Assembly (NCBI GenBank): GCA_024734495.1
Contig: JALMQS010000875.1
Span: forward strand, 1 to 64,000
Source of the DNA: Forficula auricularia
Lineage: Eukaryota; Arthropoda; Insecta; Dermaptera; Forficulidae
DNA length: 64,000 nt
Reading direction: 5' to 3'
Shown: in pieces, positions 54,530 through 64,000 of the stretch
Position numbering within the stretch: position 1 is the stretch's first letter
How the letters are laid out: each line of letters opens with the position of its first letter
Position numbers and translations under genes: made by a program
Notes under the pieces: generated by a model
What the model saw: the letters and a program-made list of their open reading frames with translations, nothing else
What the model was told of the DNA's origin: nothing
The model's database searches: none

Positions 54530-54890
54530 TTGTGGATCGATATGTACCAAAAGCTAATCAGCGCTTCATTTTGTTAAAGAAATGGTAGGTTTTCAATTTA
54601 ATTTCAATCGGTGCAACGGTGTGGAAAAAATCGTGGACAAAAAAAAAACGATAACATACATCCATCCGCACGCACTTCCTGAAAAAATCACACTTTTTGG
54701 CCTCTGGACGAGACCCCATGTAATTTTTGGCAAAACCGTCACGTACTAAAATTCAACTTAATTTAATACTACAATATGTGACTTTAATTGAGACCATGCG
54801 TTCCATAGTCTTTACCTGAGGACCCTTTGAAGTCGCGGTTGCCGCGAGACCGATTACAATACTTTCACCATGCTTCGCATTGGATAAAGT
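54530..54890 (-). mobile_element. T1-related element end
   Basis: On the minus strand the end reads CTTTATCCAATGCGAAGCAT, then GGTGAAAGTATTGTAATCGG. T1 starts CTTTACCATACAGGGTATGG, then TCAAGTATTGTAATCG, so the two share CTTTA...AAGTATTGTAATCG with different inserts. Inside lies TAGCTTTTGGTACATATCGA, parallel to T1's TAGATTTTGGTGCATAT. Boundaries to the left are uncertain. Confidence 0.5.
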
Positions 54891-55715
54891 AAAAAACAAA
54901 AATATATTAAATCACCATTTGTTCTTTAAAGAATCGTATCTTTACTTACCTTTATTTGTATAATAAATAATTTTACATATCGGTTCTCACTCTTTAGGTC
55001 CTAAAAATATTTATATTCTCCACTAAAATAGTTCCCATTCAGTATCTCCGAACAAATTATATGGTGTGAACGCTTCAGCCCAGGCTAAAATCTCTTACCA
55101 GGGACGGATATACCCTTTAAATAGATTCAGTTTAAGCTTGAAGCTCAGTTGAAGGTATTTTATATTTTTAACTGCCGTTCGTCACGAAACTCGACTAATC
55201 AACCCTTGCGGCATGTTAGTAGGGACAAATTATTTGCTTAGTTTTTTTTTATTAGAATCTTATTTTCTTTCTTTGTGAGCTGAAGCGTGCTTCGTTTTCT
55301 CTAATACAAATCACTTTTAACTAATGTGGATGTTGATTCTGCTAATGTAAACAGAGAACAGACGAGTCAACATCGCTCCAGCAGTGGAACTTTCTCGAAA
55401 TGCCTGGAAATCAAATCATTTATATTTCTACAAATTTAAAAAAAAAATAAAAATAGCTTTTTTAGTGGATTATATATCAAGTCAAAAACTTGATTACAAA
55501 ACCTCGCTCTCGGAGGTTTGTTTTATTTTTGCTTTTAACAGTATATCACTGAAATTAAATAAATGGTTGCGCTAAAATTTAATAAGCTCGTAGATTATAT
55601 TTACCCAAAAATGCTCCTTTGAAAAATTTTCTCTCTTGACGAAGAGTACAAAAAGACATATTTTAAAAATATTTTAACAAAATTATACATTTTCATCTTG
55701 AAATAAAATACTCAT
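54891..55715. other. Unassigned AT-rich sequence
   Basis: The only frame (55384-55575, 63 codons, plus) is unremarkable. No repeat ends. Confidence 0.45.
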
Positions 55716-56240
55716 TTAAGGACGTTCCCTAATATAGCTCTGATGCAGTTCGCTCTTTCCCCTACTCTCACATGCGCAGAAAGGCAAAAATATTTTCATT
55801 GTGTCGTTTCTTGGATCTGGTAACATTGCATTCTTATCGACGCTAAAAGATAAAGAATAAAAAAAAAACACTTCATGAAACAGTTAAATGCAAAATTTCA
55901 AATGAGAATAGTATAGTTAGGTTGAGAGAATTAGCTAAAAATCTCAAATGCACCACCTTCATAAGTTTTTCAGATATAGAAAAATTGAGTGATGCCATGA
56001 GAGAAAAAATGAAAACCATCAAAAGTACCTAACTTTTAACATTTTTCGTACAAAACAAATACCGCTTGATACACTTATTTTAACTGGAAAATATTTGTTA
56101 TATTTTCAGTTAATGATTCTCAGTTTTTCTAAATAATATCAAGAAAATTACGATTGTTATTTAATGAAACAGTCACTTTAACATCAATCGGGATAGGGTT
56201 CGTGTGTTAAATATGCAAATTTCAATGGTCAATATTTATA

Positions 56241-57037
56241 AACGAGCTTTTCGTGCGTGCCTTCGGCACGCCCTCGAAGCTCGGCCCTCCGGCCTAGTGC
56301 CCTGGCGGGCAGCGTCTCGGTCCAAAAATTTTATTCCTCTTAAAAAACCACGCTCCAAATGTATACCCGTAAACTACCGAAAATACATTGTCTCTTAAAA
56401 GTTTCGCCTCTTTAATTTTTGAGTGGAGGGGAGGGAGGAATAATTATGAATATATTTAAATTTAAAATTTAAATTTAAATTTCATTTTTCCTTTTCAAAA
56501 CAAAAATAATGAAATGATTTATGAACTGCAAAAAATTCGCAGGCTGAATCATGGAAATTATTCAAATTTACGCGATTCAATTAATTTAATTAATTACAAA
56601 AAATATATTTAATGTTTCTTAATTTAAAATGAATTGGAGTCTTTCATTTCAAAATTACAATTATATTTCAAATTTGTCTGGTTAATGAAAATCGATTGGA
56701 GCCATCAGTTTAAAATCCGAGCTGACAATTATATTTCAAATTTGCCTCGTTAATTAATATATATTTAATGTTTCTTAATTTAAAATCTATTGGTGTTTTT
56801 TCATTTTCATTCGAGTTCAAATGAATACAATATTATCTCGACACAGTCTAAATCAAAAATATATAATTTTAGTAACAGAAATCAAAATATAATTATTAAT
56901 GTTTCAATGGCGTAATAGCTAGAGCTAATGCCCTTAGTTCAAGAGTTCGTCGGTTCGATTCTAGGCAAGACGGTAATTTTTTTAGAGAAATTTCTCTAAG
57001 CGTTGTTACACATTAATCTAGACAAATATATATAGTA
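56241..57037 (-). mobile_element. Helitron-like element with GC hairpin end, copy C
   Basis: GC end AACGAGCTTTTCGTGCGTGC as in copy B. Far end AATCTAGACAAATATATATAG and TAT shared with copy B, after which both diverge, which fixes that boundary. Its interior is rearranged, with repeated AATTTGCC/TCTGTTAATT-like pieces, and it carries a SINE near the far end. Confidence 0.55.
56905..56990 (+). mobile_element. tRNA-derived SINE head
   Basis: AATGGCGTAATAGCTAGAGC (A-box-like), GGTTCGATTC (B box, about 56953), then GGCAAGACGG. The rest of the SINE is short or lost. It lies inside copy C. Confidence 0.6.
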
Positions 57038-57155
57038 TTTAGTGCCGCAAGTACTATTGAAAAAAATTTCTACATATAAAGGACAGTTATAAATATGTGT
57101 ATTTAAAGTTTTAAAAGGATTTCAAGAAAATCGATTTATTAGGGAACGTCCTTAA

Positions 57156-58900
57156 ATAAACCTTTAATGTTACAGAAATTAGGGGGTTTGGGAAAGGGGA
57201 CGCACCCATTGTCGTAGTTAGAGATTTCTCCTAGAGGGGCTATTCGGACAGCTGATTAGCACAAGGTTTCAATTTCAATAATCCGATTAGAGATCAACTA
57301 ACTTTTTAGTAGAATTGACAAATTTTGGAAGTAACAAAATAATTTAATGAGAAATACATAAGTAATAGATATGCATAAGTGAAACAGTAAATTTCTTCAA
57401 TACTGTCCATTTTTCTAGGAGGAAAGCAATGAGTTTTGTAGAGGGGCACTGCCCCCCTTTAACTTGAGCGCACCACCAGGTTTAGGGGAGGTGGGTGCAA
57501 GTGACCACTGAACAGACCACCAGCTCTGTTTAAAGTTCTCGGGTAATTTTTGTTGCATGTTTTGAAATTGCTTTTTGGGGGCAAGACAAATTAAGTGAAA
57601 ACTAGCTTGAAACATGCAGGGTATAATTTAGGCTTTAATTGCGTGAATCGGGAATCGATTACTGAACATGCCGAGAAATTTTCATCCCAGTCAAAGTCCT
57701 TCATTGAATACCACATTCTAAAAAACAAAAAAAATAGATTAAGATATTCTAGCATTAAAAAAGTATATCATGATGATGTGCTACCTTTGCATATATCTTT
57801 GTGGATAATATGACATTCCCACCCACAATCTTTCTTTGGCCAAATTGAAAATAAATTAGATGAAATAAATACAATCAATAATTCTCTGAAAGACTGAAAT
57901 TATCTTCCTGCCTCTATCTTCCACGAATCCTACATACTGTATTTCACTTCGTGGTTCTCAGGTACATTAAACTCATGTTAAAATATTCTCTTTGAGCTTT
58001 CAAAATACATGTTTTAAGGCCCCCTTTGAATCTAATTTTAATATAAAATAAATTCCATAATTTTGTAGAATTTCATTTTTAATACAATATTCATTAGTTA
58101 AAAATGTACTATTAGTATATCCGATCATTATTTTTACTATTCATCAGGCCAGTTAAACTCCAAATAACTGCGTAATTAAATGTTGAGCTTATCATAAACT
58201 AGATGGAGTACACCAAGGATTTGCTTCAAATTGGTCAGCCACAAGACCTCCAAATATTTCTATTAACAAACTATACCTCGCCACTAAGTTTCACCTTTCT
58301 TTCTCAAATCGTTCCACTCACAAACTTTTCGAAACCATGGATTGAAAGAGTTGTGACATTTTTTGATTATAATTCATTTTTGCCTCGTATATAAATTAAC
58401 TGGGATGGGTACCACACCAATTTCACGTGAACATCCCTTGGCTACACGACTAAAAACAAGCCCCTCACAGTATTTCAATCGAGATAAAAAAAAACACAGA
58501 CCACAGAATTTTTCTACTTGTTGAGAACAGTGATTTAAAAAAATCGTAGAAATTAATGTTTTTGAGAAAAAAATAAAAAGCATTCCAATCTTCCAGTAAA
58601 GTATAGTAAACTGGTATGTCGATTTGGATTAAAGGCTAACCGCTGTTGGTTAAATTCTAGCTTAATCATCTCTTTGACATACTGATGCTGAGAAATAGCA
58701 GCGTACTGACAGATACCAACTGTTTAATTTTCGCGTTCGTTCTTTGGCTCTGACGCCGACAAAACAATTTTATTTTTTTAAACTCAGTATTAAAATATTA
58801 TAACTGGAATCAAATACTATCCCTTGGATAAAACGGAGAGGAAATGAATAATAATATAGGATTGAAGTAGTTTTTTAAAACATCGTAATGAAAAGTTAAT
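57156..58900. other. Unassigned sequence
   Basis: A GC-richer stretch at 57180-57590 ('ggcactgcccccctttaacttgagc') shows no frame I can trust. The 57595-57813 and 58203-58394 frames lack recognisable domains. Confidence 0.35.
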
Positions 58901-58904
58901 TGAG

Positions 58905-59225
58905 TGGATTTTGATAAGGCAATCTAAAATTCAAAAAAGAGAAATGTTTATCTTTTGTATACAAAAACCGACTTATCGGAGGTGTATTCCCTCTTTCTTC
59001 AGGGTTCCTTCACTGACATTTCAAAACAATTTTGATGAGGTAGTCCAAAATTCAAAAAAGAGACATATTTATAACTATATTTATTCCTCCTTCTTCAGGG
59101 TACCTTCACTGACCTTTCAAAGCCCTGAAGAAGGAGGAATAAACCTCCTAAACGTCGGGTTTTGATTAAAAAAGATAGTTATAAATATCTCTCTTTTTTG
59201 AATTTTGAACGGTCTCATCAAAATC
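58905..59225. mobile_element. Decayed palindromic element, relative of 36325
   Basis: It has AAAATTCAAAAAAGAGA and mirror pieces at least three times, so it combines more than two partial copies. The plus core at 59125-59160 reads CTGAAGA-A-GGAGG, loop, CCTCC-TAAACGTCGG: the G of GAAA is T. The minus copies (58967-59001 and 59086-59098) are truncated or lack GTTTC. Confidence 0.7.
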
Positions 59226-59429
59226 ACTCAATTCACTTAAATAATATAATTTTATAGTTTTGGAGAAAGAAAAATAGTGACCTCTAAAAGTAAATGAAAT
59301 ACTTTAACTTTCATGCTTCGATATGTACCTAAGTTAAAGTGAAAATATATTATTTATAAAACAAATCAAATTTAATTCAGGTAGAAACAAAAATCATTTG
59401 GAATGTTTTAATTTATTTTTTGACCAAAA

Positions 59430-60590
59430 GTATAAAATCGTTACATAATACGAGCCAGCTCAATTTTATTTCAAGCCCATATTTATTTAATTTAGTTAAG
59501 TTGTCGGTTAAATAACGGACGTGCCAAATGTTTTTGGGACTTTCGCCAAATGCGTAAAAGACACTTTTAATTAGAATTGTATTTATGAAGGGAAATGCTG
59601 CTCCGATTATTTGTAAAATGATAACAGTTTATTAAACGTTATATATATAATACAAACTTTAATTAGATCTGTCCACTTGATGGTGCATATGCTAAGGAAA
59701 AAATAAATTACAAATTAAATTAATGAACTAAATTAGATAAGAGCAAAAATAATTTTATTAAAAAAATTAAATTTGAGTTTAAATTAGATAGACATATTTT
59801 TTTTCCTCGGTAAGTCATTTCACCGTCAAAAATTTACTGTAAAATTAATTTTTGATATTCTTAACTTTGAACTCATTGGGTTTGTGTTCCCTTAACTTTC
59901 CTTATATTTGAAATTGTCTAAAGGGACAGAGAAATAATAAAAAACTTCCTCCTGGTCCTTGGCGAGATTAACCTTAAACTTCTCTTAATATATTCTTAAC
60001 CTTTTAAGATTTTAATTAAAGATCTCTGTGAAAATCAAGGATGATGTTTAGTTGTTAAAAAAAAGTTCATTCCGTTTACAATCTTATATTTATTTAATAG
60101 ATTTAGAAACTTTTTTCCCTCTCTAATAAATCTTATAAATTTACTTATTTGTTAATATCATGGAAATTTTAACTTAATAGACTAATCTTTAATTGAAGAA
60201 AACATCTTTCAACCTGAACTTGTTCGTTATCTAAAAGCGCCATCGCAAAGGAACGTCTAAAATTTAAACACGAATAATTCAAAAATTATTCAAAATTCAT
60301 CGTTTGTATATATTATAAACGTAATCTAAACTTATTTATGATATGAAATCAATGTGATTTCGGTTAAAAGTGAAATATTAGTATTGAATTACAGATATAC
60401 AAACCAGCAAAAAGGAAGCACTTAAACACCAAAATAATCATACATTCAATCGTATCAGTTTCGCTAATTTATTGTAGTTTCATCATACATTTTGTATAGA
60501 GCCTGATGAACCTAAAAAATAAATTAGCTTAGAGCATGTTATGATTGAACACGATGTTTGATTGTTTCCTTTTTTCCTCTGATTTGTTAT
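59430..60590 (+). repeat. Duplicated segment, copy 1
   Basis: About 1.1 kb with high similarity to 62870-64000 (offset about 3.44 kb, same orientation). Shared landmarks: TTTTATTTCAAGCCCATA, GACACTTTTAATTAGAATTG, AGATCTGTCCA, CCTCCTGGTCCT, GATTTTAATTAAAGATCTC and GTATAGAGCCTGATGAACCT. Both copies are non-coding. Confidence 0.9.
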
Positions 60591-61877
60591 ATCTAATACT
60601 AATTATGGAACTGAACAATAATATTATACATTAAAAGGTTTTAATATTCTCGGTGTGTTTCACATTCTGATATACGCGAAACTCACCTATAATCTTAACT
60701 ACTAATTGGCAAGTATACTACTATTTAAAGTATGTGTGTAATAAAAAGTACATAGCCAATAAATATAGTGCTGAAAAACAATATACAATTTTTAGAAAAA
60801 ATCACGGCATTGACCTCTAGTGAATCTGAGTTATGGATAATTTATATTATATGTCAGAAGAGTTGTATTCCCCAAGCGTATGAAAATCAAATGCGAAGAT
60901 GCTATCTGAGTCAGTGGATGTCATTTGAGACGAAACCAATCTAACATTTATTACAAATATGAAATTTTTAATTGCGTTTAATTTCAAAACTTTGTGCATA
61001 GCGATGCCTTGATAATGGCAGAAGTGGGTCAAAACGTTAAAAAAAATTAGATTTTATTTCAATTTTATGGAATTCTGGCTGAAAATAAAATTCGACCTTT
61101 TTATCTGAATTCAAAGTGTAAAATGATATTAATATATTGATTTTAACTAAAGTTAAAACCTCCAGGAAAGCTGTCCGCCTGTATCTATGGAACCGAATGA
61201 CGCCGCTGGATCGTACTAGCTTACCCTATAGGCGTCCTTGTTAAATGAATATTTTTCACAATATGAAGATTTGAGTGTCTTATCTCTTTGAAAAAGTGGA
61301 TGGAAATATTTTTTAAAAAAAGAACAACTTCCGGGTATAATAGATATATTTTAATTATATGAGAATTTTAAGGACGCCATTTTATCAAAGATCTTAGTAG
61401 ATTACATGTATAAATAATATGTCTGAGTTTTCGCTCTCTCAGGAAAGTTTCAAACTTGATCATAATTGATATCCGGCAGTTAGCCTAACTCCTAGAGACG
61501 AAATTCCTCTGGCATTTTATAATATATATACATAATAATCTACTAGTATCTTTGGTAAAATTGTCCATAAAATATAAATATTCATATAATTCTTCATAAT
61601 GTTTAAAATTTGACCGCCATCTCCAAGAAGTATTGAAAACCACTCCCGATGAATAGTCTAGCTCTAATTATGTCATAAGAGTTAGTTTTAAATTAGAAAG
61701 CTAATTAATTACGACCTTTATTTTAATTTCGGGAATGTAGTCATTCGGTAGCCAATCTTAGAATTTTGAATTTTTTTGAAATTTGAAACCTTCAATAATG
61801 TGAATTTAAATTACATGTTTTGGCTGTATATATATTTATTTATTATGAATCAAGACAATCTCCGAACTCAAATTATA
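60591..61877. other. Unassigned AT-rich sequence
   Basis: Part of the spacer between the duplicated segments. No frame, RNA or repeat end is recognised. Confidence 0.45.
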
Positions 61878-62094
61878 AATCATATTTTTTTTTCTTTATT
61901 TATTGGCCTCGGGAACTAAATATATGCCCATTTATACCAGTAGTCACAGTTATCAATGTGTTTGCCTGTCTGTGTAAATTTGTGTATGGATCAGATCATA
62001 GCCAGTCAATTATTTCCACTAAGCTGGGATTGAACCAGGACTTGTTTGACTCATAGGCAACGATATACCCACTCAGCCAACCTGACATCCAAAT
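61878..62094 (-). mobile_element. tRNA-derived SINE, minus strand
   Basis: Minus strand: GTCAGGTTGGCTGAGTGGG (A box TGGCTGAGTGG), GGTTCAATCCC (B box), AATTGACTGGCTATGATC, and 3' module GGGCATATATTTAGTTCCCG, then AATAAATAAAG and A-rich tail. The head resembles the SINE at 8270 and the tail the SINE at 6095, so the families share modules. The plus frame at 61820-62056 is a shadow. Confidence 0.85.
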
Positions 62095-62154
62095 ACAAAC
62101 ATATTTAAAAATTATACAAACTGTACTGACAATAGGTACTGATTATTGTTTGAT

Positions 62155-62300
62155 AGTATAGTGTTTATTTCTTTTTTAAATCAACTATTTTTCAAATTTC
62201 CGTTGATAAAAGTAGAATTTATCCCGGAACGTTTTGATTTGTATAAATGTTTTGAGATTGTTCTATAAAAGAATGTGTATCTATTAAATACGAAAAAACA
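62155..62300 (+). mobile_element. Single arm of the 26147-type palindromic element
   Basis: 62202-62236 reads TTGATAA-AAGTAG, loop, ATCCC-GGAACGTTTTG, a mutated version of the 26409 motif, followed by GATTTGTATAAATG and GATTGTTCTATAAAAGAATG as at 26445-26490. The opposite arm is absent. Confidence 0.6.
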
Positions 62301-62578
62301 ATCAATAAATTATATAAAAGTACCGATATTCAATTCAATTATAGGGTTGTTTTCTTCAAGAAAATAAATTTAAGAATTATAATATAAATATACATCAATA
62401 TATTTAAGTGTACTTATATACAATTTATAATACAGATTAAATAGAGTTGAATAATACCTGAAAATAAATTTAAGAACCGATTTTCAGGCCCTTTGTTCTA
62501 TTCATTTATTTATAAATTAGATTACTAGTAATTGAGCTATATTCAAGTACAAATTATTTAATATTATTATGAATATTA

Positions 62579-62690
62579 AAGATAAAAGTAAATAAATATT
62601 TCATAAAATACTTATTTACTTTTATTTTTATTAAAGATGTTTCACCTTGCACCAACACCACAATCTCTATTAATTATTATAATATTCTAA
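62579..62690 (-). mobile_element. Shared GTGAAACAT block beside a short palindrome
   Basis: GATAAAAGTAAATAAATATT is mirrored by ACTTATTTACTTTTATTTTTA. Then 62638-62672 (minus) reads GATTGTGGTGTTGGTGCAAG and GTGAAACATC, as at 14668. Confidence 0.65.
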
Positions 62691-62869
62691 AATTTAAATA
62701 AATTTTAATTATGTTTTATCAATTCAGTTTCTTTTACTTGTTGGTTCACTGTTATTTTTAGAAATAATCCGACAAATCTTACAATTCAACTTAAAAATCA
62801 CAGAAACATAACGCCAAACTTTGGTAAAAAGTAATAAATTGGGATATTTAATGTCCTCGTATAAAATCG

Positions 62870-64000
62870 TTATGTAGGCAACTCAATTTTATTTCAAGCC
62901 CATATTTATTTAATGGATAAGTTGTCAGTTAAATAACAGCAGACCATTTTAAATGGCTTTTAGGACTTTATGAAATACGTAAAAGACACTTTATATTAGA
63001 ATTGTATTTATGGAAAAATGCTGCTGATTATTTGTAAAATGATAACAGTTTATTAAAACATTATATAATACAAACTTTAATTAGATCTGTCCATGATAAG
63101 AGAAAAATAAATTACAAATTAAATTAATGAACTAAATTAGATAGAGCAAAATAATTTTATTAAAAAAAATTAAATTTGAGTTTAAATTAGATAGACGCTA
63201 TTTTTTTTCTCCTCAGTAAGTCATTTCACCGTCAAAAATTACATAGCAAATTATTTTTGATATACCCCGAATGAACCCGCTGGTTGTGTCTCCCTTAACT
63301 TTCCTTATATTTGAAATTATTTGAAGTGGTTAAGAGGGGCGGAAGGGGGGCAACCCTCCCTCCTGGTCCTAGCGAGATTAACTCTTAAACTCTCTCTTTA
63401 ATATATTCTTCCTTATTTAAGATTTTAATTAAAGATCTCTGTGAAAAATCAAGGATGATGTTCAATTTGTTAAAAAGTTCATTCCGTTTTACAATCTTAT
63501 ATTTATTTAATAGATTTGAAACTTTTTTCTTTTTCTCTAATAAATCTTATAAATTTACTTATTTTGTTAATATCATGGAAATTTTAATGAATACCCATCT
63601 ACTGAAATGTTTAATTTTCGAACTTTATTTCATTATCTAAAAACGCCATCTATGAGAACGTCTAAAATTTAAACACGAATAATTCAAAAATTATTCGAAA
63701 TTCATCGTTTGTATATATTATAAACGTAATCTAAACTTATTTATGATATGGAGGGGGGGAAATCAATGTGATTTCGGTTAAAAGTGAAATATTAAAATCA
63801 TTAAAGAATGCAACAAATCAAATAAAAAAAAAAGACACTCGCTGCCGTGTTAAATCATACACATTCTTAATCACCTTTGTTTCGCTAATTTGTGCTGGAC
63901 ATCATACATTTTGTATAGAGCCTGATGAACCTAAATAAATTAACATTATATAATTGTTTTAAATCTTGTAATTGTTTCCTTTTTCACTGATTTATATCAT
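62870..64000 (+). repeat. Duplicated segment, copy 2
   Basis: Matches 59430-60590 and runs to the window edge. It carries many 1-5-bp indels, G-rich insertions (AGAGGGGCGGAAGGGGGG near 63330, GGAGGGGGG near 63750), and one replaced stretch near 63800-63880. Confidence 0.9.

Larger units (their letters stand above)
55720..57151. mobile_element. TIR element with TTAA target, containing a nested element
   Basis: Ends GGACGTTCCCTAATA on the left and its mirror on the right, each flanked by TTAA (55716-55719, 57152-57155). TTAA duplications are typical of piggyBac, but TAA (Harbinger) cannot be excluded. 1432 bp, of which 56241-57037 is a nested Helitron-like element, so that insertion is younger. 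No transposase frame. Confidence 0.7.

Overview
This window looks like gene-poor, strongly AT-rich eukaryotic DNA, most probably from an arthropod and perhaps an insect. The evidence is the tRNA- and 5S-derived SINEs, a decayed non-LTR retrotransposon with an arthropod-like reverse transcriptase, a dispersed repeat starting ACCGACTTCAAAAA of a kind common in insect genomes, and a TATA plus TCAGT-initiator promoter inside an LTR-like block. I found no intact host gene. Nearly all long ORFs are short, low-complexity or inside repeats. There is one assembly gap, 64 Ns at 44431-44494.

Layout. 0-6.3 kb: a degenerate hAT-like element holding a 645-bp palindrome, then a 1-kb hAT MITE holding a second MITE, then a palindrome and a tRNA SINE. 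6.3-16 kb: SINEs, a C/G-rich block, several palindromic elements and a second copy of the 'T1' element (copies at 1, 11.4 and 40.8 kb). 16-21 kb: two Helitrons, a hAT MITE with a Harbinger-type MITE inside it, a 5S rRNA-derived sequence and a ribozyme-like element split by a MITE. 22.6-24 kb: a satellite of about 180 bp with alternating subtypes, carrying a MITE. 25.8-27.3 kb: a nest of ribozyme-bearing units, a palindrome and a solo-LTR-like block. 28-33.4 kb: a piggyBac-like element, a foldback element with a LINE inside one arm, paired SINEs and interleaved inverted repeats. 34-46 kb: small TIR elements, the main LINE fragment, a 106-bp satellite, a covarying hairpin pair and a duplicated segment around the N gap. 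47.8-57 kb: a 1.06-kb palindrome, a short Helitron, a TIR element built from GACAAAATATCCCC repeats, and dispersed GC-hairpin elements. 59.4-64 kb: a 1.1-kb segment present twice, 3.4 kb apart.

The most striking signal is a recurring hammerhead-ribozyme-like core: CTGANGA, one A or T, a short helix beginning with G and ending with C, then GAAAC and a tiny third helix. It occurs about two dozen times in at least nine sequence families that otherwise look unrelated. Usually two copies face each other in the arms of a palindrome. The best copies are at 15871-15907 (minus), 20084-20122 (plus) and 36539-36574 (plus). Hammerheads are known from Penelope-like retroelements and other non-autonomous retroelements, and mirror-image copies suit the inverted insertions those elements make, so these palindromes may be dead or non-autonomous members of such a lineage. 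Activity is not shown, and several copies have mutated core bases.

Nothing here forms an operon or pathway. The window is best read as layers of mobile elements, and target-site duplications and split units give the order of many insertions.
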